DNA from: JAVBRA01 sp031548435
GTDB taxonomy: Bacteria > Bacteroidota > Bacteroidia > Bacteroidales > Rikenellaceae
Assembly: GCA_031548435.1 (NCBI GenBank)
Contig: JAVBRA010000017.1
Span: 62,001-126,000, forward strand
Reading direction: 5' to 3'
Length of the DNA: 64,000 nt
This document shows, piece after piece, positions 25,088-33,198 of this stretch. The first letter of the stretch is position 1. Every line of letters starts with the position of its first letter. Under the pieces are notes generated by a model. It saw nothing but the letters and a program-made list of their open reading frames with translations. It had not been told where the DNA came from and did no database searches. Both the position numbers and the translations under genes were made by a program.

Positions 25088-26056
25088 TTATCCGCCCCGC
25101 TGCCCGGTCATGCGGAAGTACTTCTCCAGCACCAGCAGCGAGATAAGCCTCTCGCGGCGGCGATCGCGGAACTGCGCCACGTATTCGTTGGCGTTGCGGG
25201 CAATGGCTTCGGCCTCTTCCGGATGGGCGATGTAATGGCGCAGGCGATCTTCCAGGTCTGAGAAGTCGGGCTGCACTTCGATGTAGTGGTAATCGGGGAC
25301 AAGCCTTCCTTCCATGAACCACGTTTCGCAGGTGGGGCGCGGCATCACCGCCACCGAGTTCGACGACATGATCCACTTGAGGTTCGACGCCACGTCGATC
25401 CCCTCGACGGCCATCACGAACTTATAGCCGAGCTGCTGCGGAATGGTCATGAACCCCCGGCTCCACTCGGCCGGATACTCGGGCTGCGGCGCGATGATCC
25501 CCGCATCGACCATCGGGTGGCCGAAGAACTTCTCCATGAACAACTGCCGTTGCGGCTTGTAGTTGATCTGCCCGCGGAACACGGCACGATCTTTTTTCGC
25601 CCGGAACGGCACGGCGTCGTCCACAAAGACGTAGTGCCGCACGCGGTTGAGCTTCATCAGCACCGAATTGGCATTGTCGGGCTGCAACGGGCGGCTTTTG
25701 ACGATGGCGGGGCATGGCGGCACGGTAGTGACGTCGCCGAAGATGTAGCGCCAGCGCAGCTTGCCGCTGAACCACCGCGTATATTGCCGGGCGTCGATGA
25801 AGTAACGCGAGCCCGATTTGCCTTTTTTCAATTCGCACAGCCGGGGCGAATCGGAGGGCAACGGCGTGATTTGTTGCAGTTTGTTGTAATATTCCACCCG
25901 ATCGGCGATGCTGCCGCTGTCGGGGCGCTTTTCGGCACTGCGCAACACGCATCCGAGCCGCCACCGTAAAAAACAGCGCGGCACCAGAAACCCCAGTGCA
26001 TGAATCAAATAGTACCCGGGGATGAATGTCTGCCTGATTGCTGTTTTTTTAGCCAT
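25088..26056 (-). CDS. Glycosyltransferase family 90 (LpsA/CAP10-like)
   Basis: 322 residues. Family hallmarks: KSRPLQ...NSVLMKLN, KKDRAVFRGQINYKPQR, then YKFVMAVEGIDVASNLKWIMSSNSVAVMP, the conserved glycosyltransferase 90 core. These enzymes add sugars, often xylose or glucose, to lipopolysaccharide or surface glycans. The N-terminus is hydrophobic and basic, suggesting membrane association. A TACCTTTG box sits 20 bp upstream (26076-26083). Confidence 0.87.
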   Translation of the reverse strand: MAKKTAIRQTFIPGYYLIHALGFLVPRCFLRWRLGCVLRSAEKRPDSGSIADRVEYYNKLQQITPLPSDSPRLCELKKGKSGSRYFIDARQYTRWFSGKLRWRYIFGDVTTVPPCPAIVKSRPLQPDNANSVLMKLNRVRHYVFVDDAVPFRAKKDRAVFRGQINYKPQRQLFMEKFFGHPMVDAGIIAPQPEYPAEWSRGFMTIPQQLGYKFVMAVEGIDVASNLKWIMSSNSVAVMPRPTCETWFMEGRLVPDYHYIEVQPDFSDLEDRLRHYIAHPEEAEAIARNANEYVAQFRDRRRERLISLLVLEKYFRMTGQRGG

Positions 26057-26435
26057 GACGGTTCCGATTTAGTCCCAAAGGTAGTATTTTTGGAGCAATT
26101 TTTACAAGACGCCTTGGGGCCTCCTTTCATTCCGGAGAACCCGGCCATACCTGAGACGCCCGGGAACAGGCGAAGGCCGGCGGGAACAAGACGCCCCTCG
26201 TGGAAGATAAAATATCCCGAATGATTTTAATTTTGGACATATCGAATTTATGTTTTTAACTGATTTAAAATAAGTATTATAGACAACACATCAAAAACAA
26301 TTTCACCGTTGGATATCATGAAACATATTCATTCTGATTGTTCAACCGGCGAAGCCGTTTCTATTTTTGTACCAAATAAAATATAAAGTATAGGATCGAA
26401 CATCGTTCGGACAAAAAAATCAAGGAGAAAACGTT
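26057..26435. other. AT-rich divergent spacer upstream of leuA
   Basis: 379 bp between divergent genes, with an abrupt drop in GC from about 26220. It holds the leuA promoter candidate (26337-26369) and the TACCTTTG box of the GT90 gene. A 22-codon frame at 26318-26386 (MKHIHSDC...) overlaps the promoter and lacks leucine codons, so it is not a leucine leader peptide. Confidence 0.5.
26337..26369 (+). promoter_or_regulatory. leuA promoter candidate
   Basis: ATTG at 26337-26340, 21 nt, TATTTTTG at 26362-26369. This predicts a leader of about 60 nt. A small hairpin CGAAC/GTTCG (26397-26409) lies within the leader. Confidence 0.5.
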
Positions 26436-27947
26436 ATGGCTGAAAGATTATTTGTATTCGACACCACGCTGCGCGACGGCGAGCAGGTTCCGGGATGTCA
26501 GTTGAACACCATCGAAAAGATCGAGGTGGCGAAAATGCTGGAAAGCCTGGGGGTCGACGTGCTTGAGGCGGGATTTCCGGTATCGAGTCCGGGCGACTTC
26601 AACTCGGTGCGCGAAATCTCGAAGGCCATCAGCGAGCCGACCATCTGCGCCCTGACCCGCGCCGTGGAAAAAGACATCGACGTGGCGGCCGACGCGCTTT
26701 CGTTGGCTAAACGCAAGCGCATCCACACGGGAATCGGGGTGTCCGAGTCGCATATCTACCACAAGCTCAAGTCCACGCCCGAGGAGATCATCGAACGGGC
26801 CAGGCGGGCCGTGAAACACGCGCGCAAATACGTCGACGATGTGGAGTTTTACGCCGAAGACGCCGGACGCGCCGACAATGAATACCTGGCCCGCGTGGTC
26901 GAGGCGGTGATCGCGGCCGGGGCCACGGTGGTCAACATCCCCGACACCACGGGCTACTGCCTTCCGTACCAGTACGGCGAAAAGATCAAATACCTGATGG
27001 AGCACGTGTCGAACATCGACAAGGCGATCCTCTCGACCCATTGCCACAACGACCTGGGCATGGCCACGGCCAATACCCTTGCGGGAGTGATGAACGGCGC
27101 CCGCCAGGTGGAGGTGACCATCAACGGCATCGGCGAACGGGCCGGCAACACGGCCCTCGAAGAGGTGGTGATGGCCCTGCGCTGCCACAAGCATTTAGGC
27201 ATCGACACCCGCATCGACTCGCAGAAAATCACGGCCGCCAGCCGCCTGGTAGCCGGCCTGATGAATATGCCCGTGCAGGCCAACAAGGCCATCGTGGGGC
27301 GCAACGCGTTCGCCCATTCGTCGGGCATCCACCAGGATGGGGTGCTCAAGAGCCGCGAAAGTTACGAGATCATCGACCCGAAAGAGGTGGGCCTGGTCGA
27401 CTCGTCGATCGTGCTGACGGCCCGCAGCGGACGCGCCGCGCTCAAACACCGGCTCGAACTGCTGGGGCACGTGCTTGAAAACGAGGCGCTGGACAAGGTG
27501 TACGCCGAGTTCCTGCTCCTGGCCGACAAGAAAAAAGACATCCGCGACGAAGACCTGCTGGGGCTGGTGGGCGACACGGGCGGCACGTCGAACCGCGCCA
27601 TCAAGCTCAAATATTTGCAGGTGCTCTCGGGCACGCTTGTCCCCACGGCCACGGTGATCCTGGAGATCGGCGGCAAGGAACTGACCGCCACCGACGTGGG
27701 CAACGGCCCGGTGGATGCGGCGTTCAAGGCGATCAAAAGCATCGTCACGGGCGGCCCGGGCGTCATCATGCAGGAGTTCCTGATCCAGGCCATGACCCGC
27801 GGCAGCAACGACGTGGGCCGCGTGCACGTGCAGCTCGAACAGGACGGCGTGTTGGTACACGGGTTCGCCACCAACACCGATATCGTCACGGCGTCGGTCA
27901 AAGCGTTCATCGACGGATTGAACAAGTTGCTCAATCTGCGGAAATAA
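26436..27947 (+). CDS. leuA: 2-isopropylmalate synthase
   Basis: 503 residues. Condenses acetyl-CoA and 2-oxoisovalerate, the first committed step to leucine. DTTLRDGEQ (residues 9-17) binds the metal, STHCHNDLGMATAN supplies the HxH pair, and NGIGERAGN is the family signature. The C-terminal regulatory LeuA dimer domain, site of leucine feedback, is present (about 370-503). It heads the leuA-leuC-leuD-leuB cluster. Confidence 0.95.
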   Translation: MAERLFVFDTTLRDGEQVPGCQLNTIEKIEVAKMLESLGVDVLEAGFPVSSPGDFNSVREISKAISEPTICALTRAVEKDIDVAADALSLAKRKRIHTGIGVSESHIYHKLKSTPEEIIERARRAVKHARKYVDDVEFYAEDAGRADNEYLARVVEAVIAAGATVVNIPDTTGYCLPYQYGEKIKYLMEHVSNIDKAILSTHCHNDLGMATANTLAGVMNGARQVEVTINGIGERAGNTALEEVVMALRCHKHLGIDTRIDSQKITAASRLVAGLMNMPVQANKAIVGRNAFAHSSGIHQDGVLKSRESYEIIDPKEVGLVDSSIVLTARSGRAALKHRLELLGHVLENEALDKVYAEFLLLADKKKDIRDEDLLGLVGDTGGTSNRAIKLKYLQVLSGTLVPTATVILEIGGKELTATDVGNGPVDAAFKAIKSIVTGGPGVIMQEFLIQAMTRGSNDVGRVHVQLEQDGVLVHGFATNTDIVTASVKAFIDGLNKLLNLRK

Positions 27948-28130
27948 CGGCTGCGCATACAGGCGCCACGGACGCATTTGCGATCGGAAGCCTTTTTCCG
28001 TTTTTTCTTATATCTCGATAGCAAATGAGCCTGTGTCCCTTTTGTTATCGGGGAAAAAGCAGGATCAGGCAAAGGATTTCTCATTAAAAAAACAGAAAAA
28101 GGGCCGCAAGCCCTTTAACCGAATAAAGCA

Positions 28131-29555
28131 ATGGCAAAAACACTCTTCGACAAAGTCTGGGACGCGCACGTGGTGAAAGACGTGGACGGGGGACGCAACG
28201 TCCTGTACATCGACCGGCATTATATCCACGAGGTGACCTCTCCCGTGGCGTTCCTGGGCCTGAAGGCCAGGGGGCTGAAACTGTTCCGGCCGCAGAACAC
28301 CACCGCCACGGCCGATCACAACGTGCCGACCGAGAACCAGCATCTTCCCGTGGCCGACCCGATGGGGCGCGAACAATTGCAAACGCTGGCCGACAACTGC
28401 CGCGAAAACGGGCTGGAACTGTACGGGCTGGGGCACGACCGCAACGGCATCGTGCATGTGATCGGGCCTGAGCTGGGCTATACCCGCCCCGGCATGACCA
28501 TCGTCTGCGGCGACAGCCACACCTCGACCCACGGGGCGTTCGGCGCGGTGGCGTTCGGTATCGGCACATCGGAGGTGGAGATGGTGTTCGCATCGCAGTG
28601 CATCCTGCAACCCAAGCCGAAAAAAATGCGCATCACCATCGAGGGCAGACCGGGGACGGGCATCACGGCCAAAGACCTTATATTGTACGTCATTGCACAG
28701 ATCTCGGCCTCGGGCGGCACGGGTTATTTCATCGAGTTTGCGGGCGAGGCGATCCGCGCGCTGTCGATGGAAGGACGCATGACCGTCTGCAACATGAGCA
28801 TCGAGTGCGGCGCGCGCGGGGGCATCATCGCTCCGGACGAGGCGACTTTCGCTTACATGAAAGGCCGTCCCGAAGCGCCCAAAGGTAGCGAGTGGGACGA
28901 GAGCGTAGCCTATTGGAAGACGCTCGCGACCGATCCCGGCGCCGCGTTCGACAAAGAATACACGTTCAACGCCGCCGACATCGCCCCGATGGTCACCTAC
29001 GGCACCAATCCGGGCATGGGCATCGCCGTGACGGCAACCATTCCCACAGGCGGCGGGCTGAGCGGAAGCGACAAAACATCGTTCGACAAATCGCTGGAAT
29101 ACATGGGCTTCAACGCCGGAGAGGCGATCGAAGGCAAGAAGATCGACTACGTGTTCGTGGGCAGCTGTACCAACGGCCGCATCGAAGACCTGCGCCAGTT
29201 TGCCGAAGCCGTCAGGGGAATGAAAAAAGCCGACGGCGTGGTGGCATGGATCGTACCCGGATCGGCCGCGGTGGCGAAAATGGCGCGTGAAGAAGGGATC
29301 GAAAAGGCGCTGGCCGACGCCGGCTTCGAATTGCGCCAACCGGGCTGCTCGGCCTGTCTGGCGATGAACGCCGATAAGGTGCCGGCAGGCAAATACTGCG
29401 TATCAACCTCGAACCGCAACTTCGAAGGGCGTCAGGGCCCCGGAGCGCGAACCCTGCTGGCCGGGCCGCTGGTGGCCGCCGCCGCCGCCGTTACGGGCAC
29501 GATTGCCGACCCGCGCAAAGTGTTTGCAGGAAAAGAGGTTATCAAAGGGATTTGA
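28131..29555 (+). CDS. leuC: 3-isopropylmalate dehydratase, large subunit
   Basis: 474 residues, with LeuD converting 2- to 3-isopropylmalate. The [4Fe-4S] ligands are in VFVGSCTNGR and PGCSACL, and GDSHTSTHGAFGA is the aconitase-family signature. It starts 183 bp after leuA. Inverted copies of CAAATGAGCCTGTG lie on either side of the gene (28022-28035 and 29700-29713). Confidence 0.95.
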   Translation: MAKTLFDKVWDAHVVKDVDGGRNVLYIDRHYIHEVTSPVAFLGLKARGLKLFRPQNTTATADHNVPTENQHLPVADPMGREQLQTLADNCRENGLELYGLGHDRNGIVHVIGPELGYTRPGMTIVCGDSHTSTHGAFGAVAFGIGTSEVEMVFASQCILQPKPKKMRITIEGRPGTGITAKDLILYVIAQISASGGTGYFIEFAGEAIRALSMEGRMTVCNMSIECGARGGIIAPDEATFAYMKGRPEAPKGSEWDESVAYWKTLATDPGAAFDKEYTFNAADIAPMVTYGTNPGMGIAVTATIPTGGGLSGSDKTSFDKSLEYMGFNAGEAIEGKKIDYVFVGSCTNGRIEDLRQFAEAVRGMKKADGVVAWIVPGSAAVAKMAREEGIEKALADAGFELRQPGCSACLAMNADKVPAGKYCVSTSNRNFEGRQGPGARTLLAGPLVAAAAAVTGTIADPRKVFAGKEVIKGI

Positions 29556-29715
29556 TTGCGAACCGGGCCGCTGAAAAACGATGGATTAATCTGTCATCTT
29601 TCGCGATGCTCGGGATGACAACCATGTTCTTTACTATCGACGGAATTTTCATTCCACTTTTTCCTTGATGAAAAAGTAACCGAAAAATCAAGACGAAACC
29701 ACAGGCTCATTTGTT

Positions 29716-29764
29716 GGCAATGACAAAAAGGATGGCCGCGCCGGCAGGCGAAATGAATCCATCC
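29716..29764. repeat. Dispersed 49-bp repeat, copy 1
   Basis: Begins GGCAATGACAAAAAGGATGG and ends AATCCATCC. It matches 36111-36159 with about four differences. It sits between leuC and leuD, beside a CACAGGCTCATTTG phrase. Confidence 0.7.
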
Positions 29765-29793
29765 ATGTAATTACGAATTAAAAAACAACACAT

Positions 29794-30384
29794 ATGTCCA
29801 TCCCCAAATTTCAGAAGCTGCATTGCGGCATGGTGCCGCTGCCGATCGAAAACATCGACACCGACCAGATCATCCCCGCCCGGTTTCTCAAGGCGGTCGA
29901 ACGCAAGGGATTCGGCGACAACCTGTTCCGCGACTGGCGCTACACGCCCGACGGCAAAAAGGCAGAGTCGTTCCCGCTCAACGACCCGCGTTATGGAGGA
30001 GAAATATTGGTGGCGGGGAAAAACTTCGGCTGCGGATCGTCGCGCGAGCATGCGGCCTGGAGCCTGTTCGACTATGGTTTCCGGGTGGTGGTGTCGAGCT
30101 TTTTCGCCGATATTTTCCGCAACAACGCCCTCAACAACGGGCTGTTGCCGGTGCAGGTGTCGGAAGAGTTTCTGAAAAAGTTGTTCGAGGCAGCCGAAAA
30201 AGACCCTGCGGCGCAGGTCGAAGTTGACCTCGAAAAGCAGACCATCACCCTTGTTGCCACGGGCCAGAGCGAGCATTTCGACATCGACGGCTACAAAAAG
30301 GAGTGCCTGCTCAACGGCTATGACGATGTGGATTACCTGGTGAGCCTGCACAACGAGATCGGGCAGCACGAAAAATCGAAATAA
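29794..30384 (+). CDS. leuD: 3-isopropylmalate dehydratase, small subunit
   Basis: 196 residues, the swivel-domain partner of LeuC. The motifs NIDTDQIIPARFLK and FGCGSSREHAAW are visible and diagnostic. It starts 238 bp after leuC and is followed by a 628-bp spacer carrying repeat element copy B. Confidence 0.95.
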   Translation: MSIPKFQKLHCGMVPLPIENIDTDQIIPARFLKAVERKGFGDNLFRDWRYTPDGKKAESFPLNDPRYGGEILVAGKNFGCGSSREHAAWSLFDYGFRVVVSSFFADIFRNNALNNGLLPVQVSEEFLKKLFEAAEKDPAAQVEVDLEKQTITLVATGQSEHFDIDGYKKECLLNGYDDVDYLVSLHNEIGQHEKSK

Positions 30385-30449
30385 CCCGAGGTTGCCACTG
30401 AGGCCCATGTTCTTTATCCATCGCCTCAACCAGCCGATACGGGTAAACT

Positions 30450-30911
30450 CTCCGGACGATGCACGGTTCAGAGTCCCGGACGGCCAAGGCCCCCGGGAGA
30501 GCGACCTGCAAATTCAGCATCCCCCAAGGTACCGCAATCAGGAAGAACGCTTATTCCGTTTTCCCGCGGAGGAGTCTCCCAATAATACAGGCTCTCGTTA
30601 ATCAGCACACTGCGTATGCCCTGGTATGAAAATGGGGAAAGCTGCATAAATGCACCTTTTTTCATGCAACGAGCGGATGCCGGTTTCTTCCCGGCTTCGG
30701 GCTACCGCAACTTTCAGTCCGGGAGTATGGCCGCCGCTACCGGTGCCGGGTACGGTTCGTACGCGTCGCCCGCCAGCACGGCGAACGGGTTTTATCTGCG
30801 CGCCGCCTTCGACAGTGTCGTTCCGGACAATGCCTACCCCCGCGCATTCGGGTTCGCGGTGCGTTGTCTCCAAGCATTTGCAGGCATCGTCCGGATTTTT
30901 CACTATCTTTG
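30450..30911 (+). repeat. Intergenic lectin-fold fragment element, copy B (flank then body)
   Basis: Between leuD and leuB. First a flank related to the 3' flanks of A, C and E (30468-30540: GGTTCAGAGTCC... TGCAAATTCAGC). Then from about 30610 a body reads MPWYENGES..., GFFPASGYRN and GFAVRCLQAF, ending at the near-invariant 22 bp 30859-30880. The body frame is open from ATG 30616 to 30999, so this is the least damaged copy, but it has no signal peptide or N-terminal domain. A TATCTTTG box (30904-30911) follows immediately. Confidence 0.6.
30904..30911 (+). promoter_or_regulatory. -7 box ahead of leuB
   Basis: TATCTTTG, with a TTTG at 30877-30880 (spacing 23 nt, longer than ideal). About 100 bp upstream of leuB, at the distal end of element B. 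The same TTTCACTATCTTTG phrase occurs at the end of element E. Confidence 0.45.
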
Positions 30912-31012
30912 TCCGGGCAAGTCATTCCCCGACTGCGGAAGGCGCTTTCCGCCCGGTCAAACGCATATTTACGGGCTCCGGCAAGGGCCCCCGAAATAAA
31001 TTTTGTAACCAG

Positions 31013-32077
31013 ATGATAAAAAACATCGCACTGCTGCCCGGCGACGGGATCGGGCCCGAAATCGTGGCCGAGGCCGTGAAGTCGCTCGACGCCGTGGCCG
31101 ACAAATTCGGACACACGTTCAATTACACCAAAGCGCTGGTGGGCGCCTGCGCCATCGATGCCACGGGCGACCCCTACCCCGCTTCGACCCACGAGGTCTG
31201 CACCGCCGCCGACGCCATCCTGTTCGGGGCCATCGGCGACCCGAAATACGACAACAATCCGGCCGCCAAAGTGCGTCCCGAACAGGGACTGCTGCGTATG
31301 CGCAAAGCGCTGGGACTGTATGCCAACATCCGGCCGTTGGTGATGTTCCCGTCGTTGGTGGGGCGATCGCCGTTGAAGGAAGAGATCGTTAAGGACGCCG
31401 ATTTTGTGTGCGTACGCGAACTGACCGGAGGCATCTACTTCGGCCGCCCGCAGGGACGCAGCGAGGACGGCAACACGGCCTACGACTCGTGCGTCTATAC
31501 CCGCCAGGAGATCGAACGCATTCTGCATCTGGCCTTTGACATGGCCTCCAAACGCCGCGGCAAACTGACCGTGGTAGACAAAGCCAACGTACTGGCTACA
31601 AGCCGGTTGTGGCGTCAGATCGCGACCGAAATCGCCCCCTCCTACCCGGCCGTGGCGATGGATTTCATGTTCGTGGACAACGCCGCCATGCAGCTGATCC
31701 AGCGTCCGTCGCACTTCGACGTGATGGTGACCGAGAATATGTTCGGCGACATTCTCACCGACGAGGCGAGCGTCATCAGCGGGTCGCTGGGATTGCTTCC
31801 GTCGGCCTCGGTGGGGAGTGCGGTGGCGCTGTTCGAGCCCATTCACGGCTCGTATCCGCAGGCCGCCGGCAAGGGCATCGCCAACCCGGTGGCTACCATC
31901 CTCTCGGCGGCCATGCTACTGGAACACCTGGGCATGACGGCCGAAGGGGAGGCCATCCGCAATGCGGTCAACGAATCGCTTTCGCAAGGCATTGTCACCG
32001 AAGACCTGGCCGCAGGGGCGACAACATATTCTACATCGCAGGTCGGTGATTTTATTGCTGAAATAATAAAAAAATAA
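31013..32077 (+). CDS. leuB: 3-isopropylmalate dehydrogenase
   Basis: 354 residues, NAD-dependent oxidative decarboxylation in the third leucine step. LLPGDGIGPEIVAEA (residues about 7-21), RELTGGIYFG, and DKANVLATSRLWR followed by MFVDNAAMQL are the expected motifs. The frame runs open from 30650 through element B, but the enzyme starts at ATG 31013. Its separation from leuD by a repeat-bearing spacer suggests it is transcribed at least partly from its own promoter. Confidence 0.95.
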   Translation: MIKNIALLPGDGIGPEIVAEAVKSLDAVADKFGHTFNYTKALVGACAIDATGDPYPASTHEVCTAADAILFGAIGDPKYDNNPAAKVRPEQGLLRMRKALGLYANIRPLVMFPSLVGRSPLKEEIVKDADFVCVRELTGGIYFGRPQGRSEDGNTAYDSCVYTRQEIERILHLAFDMASKRRGKLTVVDKANVLATSRLWRQIATEIAPSYPAVAMDFMFVDNAAMQLIQRPSHFDVMVTENMFGDILTDEASVISGSLGLLPSASVGSAVALFEPIHGSYPQAAGKGIANPVATILSAAMLLEHLGMTAEGEAIRNAVNESLSQGIVTEDLAAGATTYSTSQVGDFIAEIIKK

Positions 32078-32112
32078 ATTATCTTTGGGACGTTAACCTA
32101 AACTTCAAACCA

Positions 32113-32490
32113 GTGAAAAAGATTCTACTTCTGTCCGCCATGGCAGTGATGTTGTTCTCGGCCTGCGGAAAAGGCAAGAAAACCACCGCTGCCGAGCAGA
32201 AATGCTGCCAGTGCACCGAATGTACCTGCGGCGACGCATGCACCTGCGCTTGCGTCGAAGGCGAAAATTGCGAAGGCTGCACCGAGTGCTGCTGCAAAAA
32301 GGCTACAGCCGAAAACACGCCTGCATGCCAGTGCACCGAATGCCAGTGCGGCGATCAGTGCAAACCGGGTGAATGCGCCTGCCAGTGCTGCGCCGGTGAA
32401 ACGGCCAAATGCACCGAATGCAAAGAAGGCTGCACCTGCGAGAAATGCGCATGCGCCAAGACCGAAGCCGGAGCCGAAGCAAAAAGCTGA
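32113..32490 (+). CDS. Cysteine-rich lipoprotein, metallothionein-like
   Basis: 125 residues starting at GTG 32113. A lipoprotein signal peptide (MLFSAC; Cys18 is the lipid anchor) precedes a mature chain with 28 more cysteines, mostly as CxC, CC and CxxC (CQCTECTCGDACTCAC; CQCTECQCGDQC; CTCEKCACAK). Two repeats start CQCTEC. There is no recognisable catalytic domain. The pattern fits metal binding at the cell envelope; binding is inferred. It follows leuB by 35 bp and ends in a strong terminator, so it may be read through from leuB. Confidence 0.75.
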   Translation: MKKILLLSAMAVMLFSACGKGKKTTAAEQKCCQCTECTCGDACTCACVEGENCEGCTECCCKKATAENTPACQCTECQCGDQCKPGECACQCCAGETAKCTECKEGCTCEKCACAKTEAGAEAKS

Positions 32491-32506
32491 TTCCGTTGAC
32501 ATTACC

Positions 32507-32541
32507 AAAAAGGCGACCGTAAATTACGGTCGCCTTTTTGT
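32507..32541. terminator. Bidirectional intrinsic terminator
   Basis: AAAAAGGCGACCGTAA paired with TTACGGTCGCCTTTTT, between the cysteine-rich lipoprotein gene and the convergent exonuclease gene. Confidence 0.88.
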
Positions 32542-32555
32542 TTTAGATGCATTCC

Positions 32556-33047
32556 TTACAATATCCGGATGGCGATTGCCGCGCACGCTTCGGCGTCGGC
32601 CAGGGCATGATGGTGGTTCTCGAAGTCGAAGCCGATGTGGGCCGCCACAGTCGGAAGTCGATGGTTATCAAGTTCCTTGTGGCAGCGGCGCGAAGCGCGG
32701 CAGGTACAGTAAAACTCGTAGCCGGGATACTCCATCTCATAACGATCGTGTACGGCGCGCAAACACCCCTCATCGAACGGGCTGTTGTGGGCCACCAGCG
32801 GCAAGCCTGCGATCAACGGGGCGATTTCGGCCCACACCTCGGGGAACGAGGGGGCGTCGACCGTGTCGCTGTACGCCATGCCGTGGATCTTAGTGGTAAA
32901 GCGGCTGTAATAGTTGGGCGTGGGGCGGATCAGCCGGTAGAGTCTGTCGGTTACGGCCCTGCCGCGCACAATCACCACGCCCACGCTGCACACGCTGGAG
33001 CGCTGGCCGTTGGCGGTCTCGAAATCGATGGCGGCGAAATCGTTCAT
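32556..33047 (-). CDS. DEDDh 3'-5' exonuclease, DnaQ-like
   Basis: 163 residues. The exonuclease I motif FAAIDFETAN, motif II VAHNSPFDEGCL and motif III HHALADAEACA carry the acidic residues and His of the DEDDh class. It lacks polymerase-binding regions of the epsilon subunit, so it is a small stand-alone exonuclease for DNA or RNA. Monocistronic. Confidence 0.88.
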   Translation of the reverse strand: MNDFAAIDFETANGQRSSVCSVGVVIVRGRAVTDRLYRLIRPTPNYYSRFTTKIHGMAYSDTVDAPSFPEVWAEIAPLIAGLPLVAHNSPFDEGCLRAVHDRYEMEYPGYEFYCTCRASRRCHKELDNHRLPTVAAHIGFDFENHHHALADAEACAAIAIRIL

Positions 33048-33062
33048 TGGCGGGCGGGTAGA

Positions 33063-33120
33063 AACAGCCTCCCGCCTTTATGCGGAAGAGGTTACCCCAA
33101 AGGCGGGGAGGCTGTTGTTT
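33063..33120. terminator. Long hairpin between the exonuclease and GH3 genes
   Basis: ACAGCCTCCCGCCTTT (from 33064) pairs with AAAGGCGGGGAGGCTGT (33099-33115) with one bulge and a 19-nt loop. It follows the GH3 gene, which is read on the minus strand and stops at 33199, and precedes the exonuclease start at 33047. Confidence 0.6.
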
Positions 33121-33198
33121 GTTATTTTGTCAAAGCATCTCACGGCCAACTTCGCGGCACTCATAAGAGCCCACTCGGGAACAAAAAAGGCCGTACTT

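Noticed and set aside
26318..26386. A 22-codon frame upstream of leuA as a leader peptide
   Set aside because: It has no leucine codons, overlaps the likely leuA promoter and would not be transcribed from it.
30616..30999. Element B as a functional 127-residue protein gene
   Set aside because: The frame is open, but there is no signal peptide or N-terminal domain and it is one of several degraded copies of the same fragment, so I do not call it a gene.
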